From an uncultured Rhodospirillales bacterium (GTDB lineage Bacteria > Pseudomonadota > Alphaproteobacteria > Azospirillales > Azospirillaceae), in NCBI GenBank assembly GCA_903927615.1, contig CAIYNU010000041.1, positions 1-64,000 of the forward strand: a DNA stretch of 64,000 nucleotides. Reading direction: 5' to 3'. The translations under genes were made by a program, and so were the position numbers. Under the pieces are notes generated by a model that made no database searches, was not told the origin of the DNA, and saw only the letters and a program-made list of their open reading frames with translations. Position 1 is the first letter of the stretch. Every line of letters begins with the position of its first letter. Shown here in pieces: positions 1 through 7,975 of this stretch.

Positions 1-271
1 CGTTGCTCCAGGCGGTGAGCACCGAAGGATTGTCGGCAAGGCAGATAACTTTCAGCGCCCGGCGTTCGATCAGAAAGCGCCCGACCAACTCGCCGGTAAT
101 GTGCATGGCGTCGGCCGCCGAGCCGCCATTGCCGCACACCAGCAGCGGCTTGCCGGCGGCCAAGGCCCGCACCACCACCTGGACCACGGCGTTCATCGCG
201 CCGTCGTCCACGAACTGCGCCGTCTTCTCGATCAGGGCGATGGTTTCGTTCAGGTAGGAACTGAGGCTCAT
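1..271 (-). CDS. gmhA: Phosphoheptose isomerase, 5' part (cut by window edge)
   Basis: The first 90 codons of a SIS-domain isomerase are visible; the remainder lies beyond the left edge. Known GmhA enzymes convert sedoheptulose 7-phosphate to D-glycero-D-manno-heptose 7-phosphate, the first step of ADP- or GDP-heptose synthesis, in the cytoplasm. The protein begins [17 protein letters not shown] and contains the SIS phosphate-sugar signature [17 protein letters not shown] at about residues 47-63, then LVGRF, as in GmhA/LpcA. It is divergent from recA. The hddA- and hddC-like genes at 39-41 kb would follow it in a GDP-heptose pathway. A DiaA-type SIS protein is a less likely alternative. Confidence 0.85.
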   Translation of the reverse strand, partial: MSLSSYLNETIALIEKTAQFVDDGAMNAVVQVVVRALAAGKPLLVCGNGGSAADAMHITGELVGRFLIERRALKVICLADNPSVLTAWSN

Positions 272-495
272 GTCATCGCTTTCCGGACCGGCACCCACGG
301 CCCGGCCGCTTCAACCCACTCAGGCCCAGGCGGGGGTAACCCAAGACAACGGTCCCGGGACAGGCGAGGCCCCGGTTACCGCTGCGCCGCCGCAGTATCC
401 GCGAAACCGCAAGCCGGCGCAATGGGTTGAACGATGCCGCGCCCGGAGCCGATCCTGTGCCCCCGAAGACGGCGGGGACGCCATCGGAGCCAATC

Positions 496-510
496 GAACA
501 TTTCCGGAAG
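496..510. promoter_or_regulatory. Candidate LexA (SOS) box upstream of recA
   Basis: GAAC-N7-GAAG is seen here. The alphaproteobacterial LexA operator is GTTC-N7-GTTC, equivalent to GAAC-N7-GAAC on the other strand, so one position is mismatched. It lies just upstream of the putative -35 box of recA, which suits a repressor. The call rests on position and partial consensus only. Confidence 0.45.
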
Positions 511-517
511 ATAGACC

Positions 518-546
518 TTGTCAATTAGAACAGATTAGGCACAATA
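518..546 (+). promoter_or_regulatory. Candidate sigma-70 promoter of recA
   Basis: TTGTCA (518-523), a 17-base spacer and ACAATA (541-546) resemble -35 and -10 elements about 50 bases before the recA start. The spacing is canonical and the -10 is imperfect. Confidence 0.45.
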
Positions 547-596
547 GCCCCCGTTGCGCGCCTGCCGGGCGTATGACAGAAACAAGGGGAAGGTTG

Positions 597-1676
597 ATGG
601 CAACCGCACCGTCGCGACAGGTGGATAAAGAACCGATGGACAAACAGAAGGCACTCGACGCCGCACTCAGCCAAATTGAACGTGCCTTTGGCAAGGGCTC
701 GATCATGAAGCTTGGGGCCCACGCGGCCCAGGTCGAGACCGAAGTGGTGTCGACCGGTTCGCTCGCCCTGGACATCGCGCTGGGCATCGGCGGATTGCCC
801 CGTGGCCGGATCATCGAAATCTACGGTCCTGAAAGTTCGGGCAAAACCACCCTGGCGCTCCACGCCATCGCCGAGGCCCAGAAGAACGGCGGCACCTGCG
901 CCTTTATTGACGCCGAACACGCGCTGGATCCCGGCTATGCCCGCAAGCTGGGGGTCAATATCGACGAGGTGCTGATTTCCCAGCCCGACGCCGGCGAGCA
1001 GGCGCTGGAGATTGCCGACACGCTGGTGCGGTCGGGGGCCATCGATATTCTGGTGGTGGACAGCGTCGCGGCACTGGTGCCCCGGGCTGAACTGGAAGGC
1101 GAGATGGGCGACAGTCATGTCGGCCTGCACGCCCGGTTGATGAGCCAGGCGCTGCGCAAGCTGACCGGTTCGATCTCGCGCTCGCGCACCATGGTCATCT
1201 TCATCAACCAGATTCGCCTGAAGATCGGTGTGATGTTCGGCAATCCGGAAACCACCACCGGCGGCAACGCCCTGAAGTTTTACGCCTCGATCCGGCTCGA
1301 CATCCGGCGGACCGGCGCGATCAAGGACCGTGACACGGTGGTCGGCAATCAGACCCGGGTCAAGGTGGTGAAAAACAAACTCGCACCGCCATTCCGGGTG
1401 GTCGAGTTCGATATCATGTATGGCGAGGGCATCTCCAAGGTCGGTGAACTGCTGGACTTGGGCATCCAGGCCGGCGTGGTCGACAAGTCCGGCGCCTGGT
1501 TTTCCACCGAAGGCACCCGGATCGGCCAGGGACGGGAGAATGCCAAGACCTTTCTGCGCGCCAATCCGGAACTGGCCGAGACCATCGAAAAGAAAATCCG
1601 CGCCAATGCCGGGTTGGTGGCCAAGGCCATGATCGGGACGCCGGAAAATGATGCGGATGCCAGCAGTCCGGAATGA
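597..1676 (+). CDS. recA: Recombinase A
   Basis: The 359-residue RecA is the ATP-dependent strand-exchange recombinase and LexA co-protease of the SOS response, acting on single-stranded DNA in the cytoplasm. The N-terminal [21 protein letters not shown] block, Walker [10 protein letters not shown] at about residues 77-85, the [10 protein letters not shown] Walker B region and the [20 protein letters not shown] loop 2 segment are all present. I chose the ATG at 597 because GGGGAAGG precedes it by a few bases; the frame stays open upstream, and an ATG at 573 also exists but has no such site. Length fits the family (about 350). Next to it lie a possible LexA box and promoter. The downstream gap (1677-1819) carries two copies of GATCATCCGC, the second inside a 13-base palindrome (1705-1717), which may be part of a weak terminator. 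Confidence 0.97.
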   Translation: MATAPSRQVDKEPMDKQKALDAALSQIERAFGKGSIMKLGAHAAQVETEVVSTGSLALDIALGIGGLPRGRIIEIYGPESSGKTTLALHAIAEAQKNGGTCAFIDAEHALDPGYARKLGVNIDEVLISQPDAGEQALEIADTLVRSGAIDILVVDSVAALVPRAELEGEMGDSHVGLHARLMSQALRKLTGSISRSRTMVIFINQIRLKIGVMFGNPETTTGGNALKFYASIRLDIRRTGAIKDRDTVVGNQTRVKVVKNKLAPPFRVVEFDIMYGEGISKVGELLDLGIQAGVVDKSGAWFSTEGTRIGQGRENAKTFLRANPELAETIEKKIRANAGLVAKAMIGTPENDADASSPE

Positions 1677-1819
1677 TCATCCGCGGTACGACTTGGTGGG
1701 CTCGGCGGATCATCCGCAGACTACGCACGGGGAGATTGCGGCGCTGGTCATCTTGCAAAAGATGGTGAATCGTGAACTACAACCGAGCGCACTTGTGCGC
1801 ACACAGTAGGAAACAGATC

Positions 1820-3058
1820 GTGCCATACGCCGAGCCCGGGACCATCGCCACCGCCACCCGCCTCCATCACGAAGGCGTACAGGCCTACCGGCAGGGGCAG
1901 ACCGCCGCCGCCATCGCCTTGCTGGAGCGTGCCCTGACGGTTTGGCCGGGGTTTGCCGAGGCTCACAACAATCTCGGGGTGCTGCTTCAGGCCGAAAGCC
2001 GGCTGGACGAGGCAGCCCGGCGGTTCGAACGGGCGCTGGCGCTCAACCCGGGCTATGCCGAGGCCCACAACAATCTCGGGACGGTGCTCCAGACCGGGGG
2101 GCGGCTGGATGAGGCCGTGCTCCAGTTCGAGCAGGCCGTGGCCGCCAACCCGGCCTATCTCGACGCTCTCAACAATTTGGCCATGGCGTTGTTTGCCCTG
2201 GACCGCTTCGAGGCTGCCATCAGCCGCTGGTCCCGGGTGCTGGCGCTGGCCCCCGGCCACCGCGGTGCCGAGGTCTGCATCAGCAAGGCCCTCTATGGCC
2301 TGTCGATGGCCGATGCCGCCCAGGCCCGCCGGCTGGCGCGCTCGATCCTGGCCGCGCATCCCGACAGCCCGGTGATCCGGCACGGGGTCGCGGGGATCAT
2401 CGGCGAGGTCACGCCGGAGCGCGCCGAAGCCGGCTATGTCACGGCCCTGTTCGACTTCTTCGCCGGAAACTTCGACGCCGCCCTCGGGCGACTGAACTAC
2501 AGCCCGCGCACCCTGGTGGCGCTGCTGGCCGGGGAGTGGTCCCCCCGGTCGCCGTCGCCGGACATTCTGGACGCCGGTTGCGGCACCGGTTTGGCCGCGG
2601 GTTTCCTGCGACCCCTGGCCGGCACGCTGACCGGCTGTGATCTGTCCCGGCAGATGCTGGAGCGGGCCCGGATCACCGGCCACTACGACCGACTGGTCGA
2701 GGCCGAACTGGTGGCGTTCCTGAGCAGCCATCCCGACGGCTTCGACATGGTGGTGGCCGCCGACGTGCTGGTTTATTTCGGCGCGCTGCACCCGGTGTTC
2801 GCCGCCGTCCGCACGGCTCTGCGGCCCGGCGGGCTGTTCGCCTGTTCGATGGAAGCCGCCGACGATGTTTCCGGGGCCTCCGGGGCCGACGCCGGTTTCA
2901 TCCTGACCAGCGGCGGCCGTTACAAGCACACCAGCCGCTATGTGCGGGCGGTGGCGGCCGACACCGGCTTTGACGTCCGCCAGCTGCTCCCCGAGACCCA
3001 GCGGTGGGAAATCGGCCAGCCGGTGCCCGGCCTGAAGCTGGTCGCCAGGAAGGAATAA
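1820..3058 (+). CDS. TPR-repeat class I SAM-dependent methyltransferase
   Basis: This 412-residue protein has an N-terminal run of about three to four TPR units (for example AEAHNNLGVLLQAESRLDEA and a close second copy) followed by a Rossmann methyltransferase domain with the SAM-binding motif ILDAGCGTG and the acidic block VVAADVLVYF. It probably methylates a small molecule or protein held by the TPR part; the substrate is unknown. I prefer the GTG at 1820 because AGGAAA lies a few bases upstream; a GTG at 1772 would add 16 residues. It ends two bases before the next gene, so the two are probably one operon. The TPR part resembles the TPR-glycosyltransferase and TPR-sulfotransferase genes further along the window. 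Confidence 0.8.
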   Translation: MPYAEPGTIATATRLHHEGVQAYRQGQTAAAIALLERALTVWPGFAEAHNNLGVLLQAESRLDEAARRFERALALNPGYAEAHNNLGTVLQTGGRLDEAVLQFEQAVAANPAYLDALNNLAMALFALDRFEAAISRWSRVLALAPGHRGAEVCISKALYGLSMADAAQARRLARSILAAHPDSPVIRHGVAGIIGEVTPERAEAGYVTALFDFFAGNFDAALGRLNYSPRTLVALLAGEWSPRSPSPDILDAGCGTGLAAGFLRPLAGTLTGCDLSRQMLERARITGHYDRLVEAELVAFLSSHPDGFDMVVAADVLVYFGALHPVFAAVRTALRPGGLFACSMEAADDVSGASGADAGFILTSGGRYKHTSRYVRAVAADTGFDVRQLLPETQRWEIGQPVPGLKLVARKE

Positions 3059-3060
3059 TC

Positions 3061-3975
3061 GTGGTTCATGAACGTATTGCGGGCCGGATGCCCGGTAATG
3101 CCGCCGGTTACGGCTTTGGCGGCGCCCCGGTGGTGGAATTGGAGCGGCTGCCTGGGGTGAGCCAACCGGGCGACGTGGTGTTCTACGGCGTCGATACCGA
3201 GCTTGGCCGGCGCTTCGGCCAGGGCAATCCCGGCGCCGCTTCCTTTGTACGCCAGCACACCGTCGGCATGATGCCCTGGACCCAGGTGATGGCACCCGGG
3301 TGTCACGACATCGGCATCGTCACCGCCGCCGATCCGGGCGTGGCCATGCGCGAGACCACCGCCATCGCGACGTTTCTGGCGAAGCTCGGCCGCCGGCCGG
3401 CGCTGATCGGCTGCGACCACACCGCCAGTCTGGCGTCGGTGCTCGGCACCGCCAGCGGCGGCGTCGGCATTCCCACCTATCTTTATTTCGACGCGCATTT
3501 GGATCTCGGCCTGCACGACCCGACCCCGGCGGCCGGCCCGGCGCTGCACAACGGCAATTTCGTCGAACGTCTGCGACAGACCGGACAGATTGGCCATGTG
3601 GTCAATGTCGGCGCCCGCTGCTGGTCGCGCTTTGCCCCGATCTATCAGGCCCTGCCCCACTTCACCTGCCTTCCCGGTGGCCCGCCCCAGCCCTCGGCGG
3701 CGGCGATGATCGAACGCCTGTCCTGGCTGGCCGGCACGCGCCTTTATGTCAGCATCGATGCCGACGTGCTGGATCCGTCGGTGGCCCCCAATGTCTGTTG
3801 CCCGGAGCCCTTCGGCCTTTCTGTTGACGACTTGTTCTTGTTATGCTCCTGGCTGGGCCGGTCTTGCACGGTGATCGGCGGCGATCTGTGCGAGGTGGTG
3901 CCGTCCACCACCAGCCTGTGTTCGGAACAGGCGCTGATGCGCTGTCTGCATGCGCTTTACCATCCGAGCGCGTGA
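3061..3975 (+). CDS. Arginase/agmatinase-family ureohydrolase
   Basis: This 304-residue protein belongs to the binuclear manganese ureohydrolase fold (arginase, agmatinase, formiminoglutamase). The metal-ligand blocks are all present in order: GCDHT (usual GGDHS), YFDAHLDLG (DAHxD) and SIDADVLDPS-APN-CCPEPFG (SxDxDxxDPxxAPG). All six usual His/Asp ligands can be matched. The CCPEPFG stretch replaces the commoner PxPGG and may alter specificity. The GTG at 3061 is chosen because AGGAA precedes it directly after the upstream stop. Coupling to a TPR-methyltransferase is unusual; a guanidino-type substrate is possible but not shown. It is followed by a strong terminator. Confidence 0.85.
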   Translation: MVHERIAGRMPGNAAGYGFGGAPVVELERLPGVSQPGDVVFYGVDTELGRRFGQGNPGAASFVRQHTVGMMPWTQVMAPGCHDIGIVTAADPGVAMRETTAIATFLAKLGRRPALIGCDHTASLASVLGTASGGVGIPTYLYFDAHLDLGLHDPTPAAGPALHNGNFVERLRQTGQIGHVVNVGARCWSRFAPIYQALPHFTCLPGGPPQPSAAAMIERLSWLAGTRLYVSIDADVLDPSVAPNVCCPEPFGLSVDDLFLLCSWLGRSCTVIGGDLCEVVPSTTSLCSEQALMRCLHALYHPSA

Positions 3976-3994
3976 ATTCTCTCCGTTGATGGTC

Positions 3995-4013
3995 AAGACG
4001 CGCGTCTTTTTTT
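3995..4013 (+). terminator. Rho-independent terminator after the ureohydrolase
   Basis: AAGAC-GCGC-GTCTT followed by a run of T ends the operon 20 bases after the stop codon. Confidence 0.75.
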
Positions 4014-4033
4014 GTTTTTTGTTCCTGTTGATA

Positions 4034-4057
4034 GACGTTATCGGACCCGATAACGTC
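4034..4057. repeat. Perfect 10-bp inverted repeat
   Basis: GACGTTATCG and CGATAACGTC flank a 4-base loop. No T run follows, so an operator or RNA hairpin is as likely as a terminator. Confidence 0.6.
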
Positions 4058-4130
4058 AAAGCCGAGCAGCGGTCGCTTGATCATCCTCGCTCGTGTCATG
4101 ACCGCGACGCTTGATACCCAATGCTCGCCC

Positions 4131-4170
4131 GGCCACAACAGGACACCCATAATAAGTTCGTGTTGTGGCC
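4131..4170. repeat. 10-bp inverted repeat around an AT-rich core
   Basis: GGCCACAACA (4131-4140) is mirrored by TGTTGTGGCC (4161-4170) across 20 bases containing CCCATAATAA. It lies about 90 bases before the coiled-coil gene and could be its operator; this is inference from position. Confidence 0.5.
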
Positions 4171-4260
4171 CGACGGGCGGGAGACCATCAGGCGGAACAC
4201 TGGCACTTTAGCTTTCGCTGCGGTACCTTCGCAATTGTCAACGTGAGCAAGGATTGGCCG

Positions 4261-4959
4261 ATGAGCGCCGTTGCCTTCGATACTCTCAAGCTGGCGCGCA
4301 AGCTTCGTGACACGGCCGAGATGACCCAAGCCCAAGCGGAAGGCGTTGCCGACGCCTTGGCCGAAGCCATGTCGGGAGCCGAACTGGCCACGAAAACCGA
4401 TATCGCCGCAGTCAAGACCGATATCGCCGCAGTCAAGACCGATGTTGCCGCGGTCAAGACTGATATAACAGAAGTCAAGGCTGATATCGCCGCAGTCAAG
4501 GATGATATCGTAGAACTAAAATCTGATATACTCGCCGTAAAATATGATATAGTATCAGTAAAATCTGATATCGTCATAGTCAAGTCTGACATCGTCGCGG
4601 TCAAGGCCGATGTCGCCGCGGTCAAGTCTGACATCGTCGCGGTCAAGGCCGATGTCGCCGCAGTCAAGGCCGATGTCGCCGCAGTCAAAGCTGATATCGT
4701 CGCGGTCAAGGCTGATATCGTCGCGGTCAAGGCCGATGTCGCCGCGGTCAAGGCTGAGTTAAAAGCTGATATCGCCACGGTCAAAGCTGAGTTGAAAGCT
4801 GATATCGCCACGCTCGATGTTGCACTTCGGGCCGAAATCGCCCATTGCGCCACCAAGGCTGATGTTGCTAACGCCACCACCGAAATTCTCCGATGGGTCT
4901 TCGCCGCAGTGGTCAGCCAAATGGCGCTTCTGGTGGCCTTGCTGAAATTCTGGCACTGA
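4261..4959 (+). CDS. DUF1640-like coiled-coil protein with C-terminal membrane anchor
   Basis: The 232-residue protein starts MSAVAFDTLKLARKLRD followed by a segment rich in Q/A/E, which matches the N-terminus of DUF1640/CCDC90-type proteins. Residues of about 42-190 are an almost uninterrupted series of seven-residue units of the type x-A-V-K-x-D-I/V, giving a long parallel-helix coiled coil. The last 25 residues (ILRWVFAAVVSQMALLVALL) form one membrane segment. The ATG at 4261 follows AGCAAGGA; an upstream frame extension has no conserved sequence. DNA units of 21 bp differ by point changes, so copy number could vary by slippage. Function is unknown; a membrane-tethered scaffold or a phage/toxin-related stalk are possibilities. 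Confidence 0.75.
   Translation: MSAVAFDTLKLARKLRDTAEMTQAQAEGVADALAEAMSGAELATKTDIAAVKTDIAAVKTDVAAVKTDITEVKADIAAVKDDIVELKSDILAVKYDIVSVKSDIVIVKSDIVAVKADVAAVKSDIVAVKADVAAVKADVAAVKADIVAVKADIVAVKADVAAVKAELKADIATVKAELKADIATLDVALRAEIAHCATKADVANATTEILRWVFAAVVSQMALLVALLKFWH
4384..4810 (+). repeat. 21-bp tandem repeats encoding heptads
   Basis: About 20 degenerate copies of a 21-base unit of the kind GTCAAG-G/T-C/A-C/TGATATCGCCGCA encode the heptads of the coiled-coil protein. The middle copies (about 4500-4600) are AT-richer and more diverged than the outer ones, suggesting that the outer copies expanded more recently. Confidence 0.85.
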
Positions 4960-5164
4960 TCGCCCAAGCAAGAGGCCGTCTCGCCATAAGCGCCCGACCC
5001 GACTTTCTGGAATTCGAACCTGTCAGCATCCGATGGATGATCCGAAAGGCGATTCCGCCGCAGTCCGGCAAATCGTACTATCAATTCACGCCGGTTCGTG
5101 ACAAACTCTTCCTGTCGGGGTCATACCCGACTATGGCGATAAACGGCTTGTGAAATAGGTTTCT
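4960..5164. other. Gap upstream of tmRNA
   Basis: No gene is recognisable. A small inverted repeat, GTCGGG-6-CCCGAC, lies near 5116-5133. The tmRNA promoter should be in this stretch, but I cannot assign it with confidence. Confidence 0.4.
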
Positions 5165-5421
5165 CGGACCCGGGGGCGGTACCCGGCGCCTCCACCACCA
5201 AGCCTGCAACCGGTATGGCCAGTTGCAGGTTTGGTCGTGGGGGCGAAACAGGCTCGACGGGACTCAGTAAAGACAGGACTTTTGCCCGGCATGATACCGC
5301 CGTTATCGGGTCAAAACCTTAGGTGCGAACGATAACATCGTTGCTCCTGCCGAAGTGCGCCTCGCAGCGTAATTAGGCACGGGTTAGCCGGCGGACCTTG
5401 GAACAGAAGCGCCGGCACTTT
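5165..5421 (+). ncRNA. ssrA: tmRNA, permuted two-piece form
   Basis: tmRNA rescues stalled ribosomes by adding a degradation tag. The gene is circularly permuted as in alphaproteobacteria. The acceptor piece comes first and ends in GGTACCCGGCGCCTCCACCA at 5197. A processed loop (about 5198-5238) follows, and then the coding piece begins GGGGGCGAAACAGGCTCGAC at 5239. GGGGGCG (5239-5245) pairs with CGCCTCC (5187-5193) to form the acceptor stem. The tag ORF at 5325-5372 reads ANDNIVAPAEVRLAA followed by TAA, ending in the LAA recognised by ClpXP. The 3' end of the coding piece near 5417-5421 is estimated from the GCCGGC/GCCGGC stem. Confidence 0.95.
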
Positions 5422-5479
5422 CTGTGCGTCTCACCATCCCCAGACCGAAGTCCTCGGTCGCTTTTCATATGATTGGTCC

Positions 5480-5650
5480 ATGCCCCCAAAACAGAGTCCC
5501 GCCTACATTGGCGGTACGATCATCGCCGCAGCCGACACCGTCGTCATCGCCAATCTGGTCAATGCCCGCCGGTCGGTGCTGGCCGCAGCCCAGTTCGACG
5601 ACGAACAGCCGAGACCGCCGCACCGGCCCCCCGGGCCGCCGTCGCGTTAG
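5480..5650 (+). CDS. Small hypothetical protein downstream of tmRNA
   Basis: A 56-codon ORF begins MPPKQSPAYIGGTIIAAADTV and ends in a proline/arginine-rich tail. It is in a sensible place: it sits between tmRNA and a hairpin at 5661-5684, with no better ORF on either strand. No clear ribosome site is seen, and I do not recognise a family. It could be a genuine small alphaproteobacterial protein or a chance frame. Confidence 0.4.
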   Translation: MPPKQSPAYIGGTIIAAADTVVIANLVNARRSVLAAAQFDDEQPRPPHRPPGPPSR

Positions 5651-5660
5651 GCGCGCACCG

Positions 5661-5684
5661 TCAAAGGGCCAGTCGGCCCTTTGA
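5661..5684. terminator. Bidirectional terminator-like hairpin
   Basis: A perfect 10-bp stem, TCAAAGGGCC-AGTC-GGCCCTTTGA, lies between the small plus-strand ORF and the minus-strand hydrogenase-protease gene. It could end transcription from both sides. Confidence 0.6.
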
Positions 5685-5697
5685 GCCCGTGACCTTT

Positions 5698-6168
5698 TCA
5701 GCTCCCGGCCGTCGCCGTTTCCTCAAGAATACGGCGGACCACGATGACGGCCCCGGCCGCCACCTCGGGGGTGAGGTCGTCGCCGAAACCGAAATCCTGG
5801 CCTTCGATGCCGTGGACGATCAGTCGTGGCGGCAGGCGGCCCAAGGTGCGGGCGGTGGCAATCGCCTCGGCCAGGCCGAACAGGTGGCTGGAATAGCGGA
5901 AGAAGTGCCGGGGCAATTCCGCGGCAACGGCATCCAGCCGATGGAGCGTCCCGGCGGGCGAACCCGATGCGGTGGCATCGACCACGATCACATGACGGGC
6001 GTGACCCCAGGCCTCGATCAGCCCGGCCCCCTCGCCGCTATGCTCCAGGACGGACAGGCCGTGCTCGCGCAGGCGATCCACCACCCACGGCCCGACGCCG
6101 TCATCCCGACGCCAGCGATTGCCGACACCAATAATCAATAAATCATCGGTCGCTTCGGGAGGGCTCAT
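5698..6168 (-). CDS. Hydrogenase maturation protease (HyaD/HycI family)
   Basis: This 156-residue protein matches the M52 endopeptidases, which clip the C-terminus of the [NiFe]-hydrogenase large subunit after nickel insertion. The signature LLIIGVGNRWRRDDGVG opens the protein. The three usual nickel-contact residues can be placed at Asp22/23, Asp64 (VVDATAS) and His95 (YSSHLFGL). No hydrogenase structural gene is in this window, so its substrate must be encoded elsewhere. Its ATG overlaps the stop of the upstream GST gene by the sequence ATGA, so translation is probably coupled. Confidence 0.85.
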   Translation of the reverse strand: MSPPEATDDLLIIGVGNRWRRDDGVGPWVVDRLREHGLSVLEHSGEGAGLIEAWGHARHVIVVDATASGSPAGTLHRLDAVAAELPRHFFRYSSHLFGLAEAIATARTLGRLPPRLIVHGIEGQDFGFGDDLTPEVAAGAVIVVRRILEETATAGS

Positions 6169-6872
6169 CTCGATGGCTCCCGGACCGTGGCGGCGGACTG
6201 GCCAAACAGAATCGCCTTCGCCTGATCGGTGATGGTGGTTGTGCTGTTGATGGTCTCGGCCAGGGCATAGGCACGCCGAGTCGCGGGACGGTCTTGAATG
6301 GTTTCAAACCAGCGTTTGACCTGGGGAAAGTCCTCCAGGGCTTGGCCCTGGCGCTGGTACGGCACGATCCAGGGATAGCAGGCCATGTCGGCGATGGAGT
6401 AGTCGCCGGCAAGATACGCCCGTCCGTCCAACCGCCGGTCCAGCACGGCATACAACCGGCCGGTCTCTTTGACGTAGCGGTCGATGGCGTAGGGAATTTT
6501 TTCCGGGGCGTACTGGCTGAAATGATGGTTCTGGCCCAGCATCGGTCCCAACCCGGCCATTTGCCAAAACAGCCATTCGGTGACCGCGACCCGGCCGCGC
6601 AGATCGGCCGGCAGGAAGCGCCCGGTTTTTTCGGCCAGATAGAGCAGAATCGCCCCCGATTCGAACACCGAAAGGGGTGGTCCGCCGTCGGCCGGCGACC
6701 GGTCGACGATCGCGGGGATTCGATTATTGGGCGAAATCGCCAGGAATTCCGGCTTGAACTGGTCGCCCGCCCCGATCTGGACCGGATGAAGGGTATAGGG
6801 CAGCCCGGTTTCTTCGAGAAACAGGGTGATCTTGTGACCGTTCGGCGTGGTCCAGTAATAAAGGTCGATCAT
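6165..6872 (-). CDS. yfcG: Glutathione S-transferase, YfcG-type disulfide oxidoreductase
   Basis: The 235-residue protein closely follows E. coli YfcG: MIDLYYWTTPNGHKITLFLE at the N-terminus, PEFLAISPNNRIPAIVD, then ESGAILLYLAEKTGRFLP and LGPMLGQNHHFSQYAP. YfcG is a glutathione-dependent disulfide-bond reductase of the cytoplasm. The thioredoxin-like N-terminal domain (about 1-85) and the helical C-terminal domain are both complete. The ATG at 6872 is chosen because GAGGCGG precedes it and the family starts there; the frame runs 38 codons further upstream without conservation. It is the first gene of a two-gene operon with the hydrogenase protease, a pairing whose logic is unclear. Confidence 0.88.
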   Translation of the reverse strand: MIDLYYWTTPNGHKITLFLEETGLPYTLHPVQIGAGDQFKPEFLAISPNNRIPAIVDRSPADGGPPLSVFESGAILLYLAEKTGRFLPADLRGRVAVTEWLFWQMAGLGPMLGQNHHFSQYAPEKIPYAIDRYVKETGRLYAVLDRRLDGRAYLAGDYSIADMACYPWIVPYQRQGQALEDFPQVKRWFETIQDRPATRRAYALAETINSTTTITDQAKAILFGQSAATVREPSR

Positions 6873-7487
6873 GGGGTGCCGCCTCATGCTTCCAGGGACT
6901 TGGTCCTTGAACCCGACCAAAGGCCCGCGGCCCTTGGAACCCAGGACTCGAGGCACGCTATCACAGAAGCCGGCCGGCGGTTTCAAGGAAATTCGGCGGG
7001 GCGGCGGGGTCGAGGTTCGGGGTCTTCGGCAAGACGCTAATCCTTTTGTCGTGCCGCCAAGTCCAATGTCAGGTCTTCATCCCAGAATTCTTGGGATTAT
7101 CGACAGTTATCGGCACATAGCCCGGGTGATTAAGAAGATACTCCTACATACCGGGGTATTGCCTGATCATGATGGGATATTATACGCAATAATAGTTTTC
7201 ATTCCTTGACAGTCCGAACGATTCACCGCATGATCGCGTCAAGAACCGGTCCGCCGGGATCATCGGTGGTTTTGACGTGGGGGAAGGAAGTCGGGGCGAC
7301 CCCCGCTTTGGCCGCAGGGACCGTCACGGCACTGCCGATCAATGAACATGATAATCGCCGATTTCAGTAAAAATAGTTGGTATCCAAGAGATACCAACAG
7401 CCTGGACATTCTGACCTTGCCGCATCGGAACCATATGGCGCGGTCCAGGCCGGCTTGATCTTCAAGACTGTGCGAAGGAGGTCGCAT
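6873..7487. other. 615-base region without a recognised gene
   Basis: The part near 7080-7200 is AT-rich and unlike its surroundings. A good promoter-like pair lies at 7206-7234. A perfect inverted repeat, GTTGGTATC-5-GATACCAAC, lies at 7376-7398, just before the first DUF4279 gene, and could be an operator. Reading frames here show no conserved protein. Confidence 0.5.
7206..7234 (+). promoter_or_regulatory. Candidate promoter for the DUF4279 pair
   Basis: TTGACA (perfect -35), a 17-base spacer and CATGAT (4 of 6 for the -10) are seen in the AT-rich region. The transcript would carry a leader of about 240 bases before the first DUF4279 start, including the inverted repeat at 7376-7398. Confidence 0.5.
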
Positions 7488-7910
7488 GTGAAGACCGATC
7501 ATTACCGAAAAGCCATTGCCATTTATCTTCGTGGCAAGGCCCTCGACCCCCATGCGGTGACTGCGGCGCTTGGGGTCCACCCCTCGTATTCGCAACAGCG
7601 AGGGGAGCCCTGGGGCCCGCCAACCCTGAATTGTTCCGAGCCGGCCCGGTTTGGGCTCTGGAGTTTACGGGTTGAATCCGACTGGGGTTCTGTGTCCGAC
7701 GGCGTGACGCGACTGTTGGCGGCCCTTCCGGCCGACCGCTCGGTGCTCCGGGACGTGGAGGGTCTGGAAGACCCGTTCCTGGAAATTTTCGTCGCGGGCA
7801 CGGCCGACGATCAAGGCCGCGGCACCGTCCAATTTGACCTGAGTACCGACACGCTGGCGGCGCTGGCGAGCACCGGCTTACCCGTGACTCTCTGTGTGAT
7901 CCCGAAATGA
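7488..7910 (+). CDS. DUF4279 family protein, copy 1
   Basis: A 140-residue protein with the DUF4279 layout: a beta strand with IAIYLRG, the helix LDPHAVTAALGVHPSY, then GLWSLRVES and a C-terminal EIFVAGTADDQGRGTVQFDLS. The GTG at 7488 follows a perfect AGGAGG with six bases between. DUF4279 proteins are small, cytoplasmic and of unknown role; some occur as immunity-like genes near toxins, but nothing here proves that. It is followed 65 bases on by a paralogue. Confidence 0.75.
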   Translation: MKTDHYRKAIAIYLRGKALDPHAVTAALGVHPSYSQQRGEPWGPPTLNCSEPARFGLWSLRVESDWGSVSDGVTRLLAALPADRSVLRDVEGLEDPFLEIFVAGTADDQGRGTVQFDLSTDTLAALASTGLPVTLCVIPK

Positions 7911-7975
7911 TCTTGTTATGATCGAGTCCAGGCAAAACAACGGCACGCCCATCACATCAGCAAGGAGATACTTCC

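Larger units (their letters stand above)
272..596. other. Divergent gmhA/recA intergenic region
   Basis: This 325-base gap separates the divergent gmhA and recA starts. It contains the candidate LexA box and recA promoter listed separately. I see no credible small gene: the reading frame open upstream of recA has no conserved sequence before residue 1 of the chosen RecA start. Confidence 0.6.

Noticed and set aside
1748-3295. A 515-codon frame opposite the TPR-methyltransferase
   Set aside because: Low-complexity antisense frame over well-supported genes.
4384-4810. Regular repeats that might suggest a CRISPR array
   Set aside because: Units are 21 bases, contiguous and in frame as protein heptads, without unique spacers.
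5698-6872. Hydrogenase operon
   Set aside because: Only the maturation protease is recognisable; no structural or other hyp genes are in the window.
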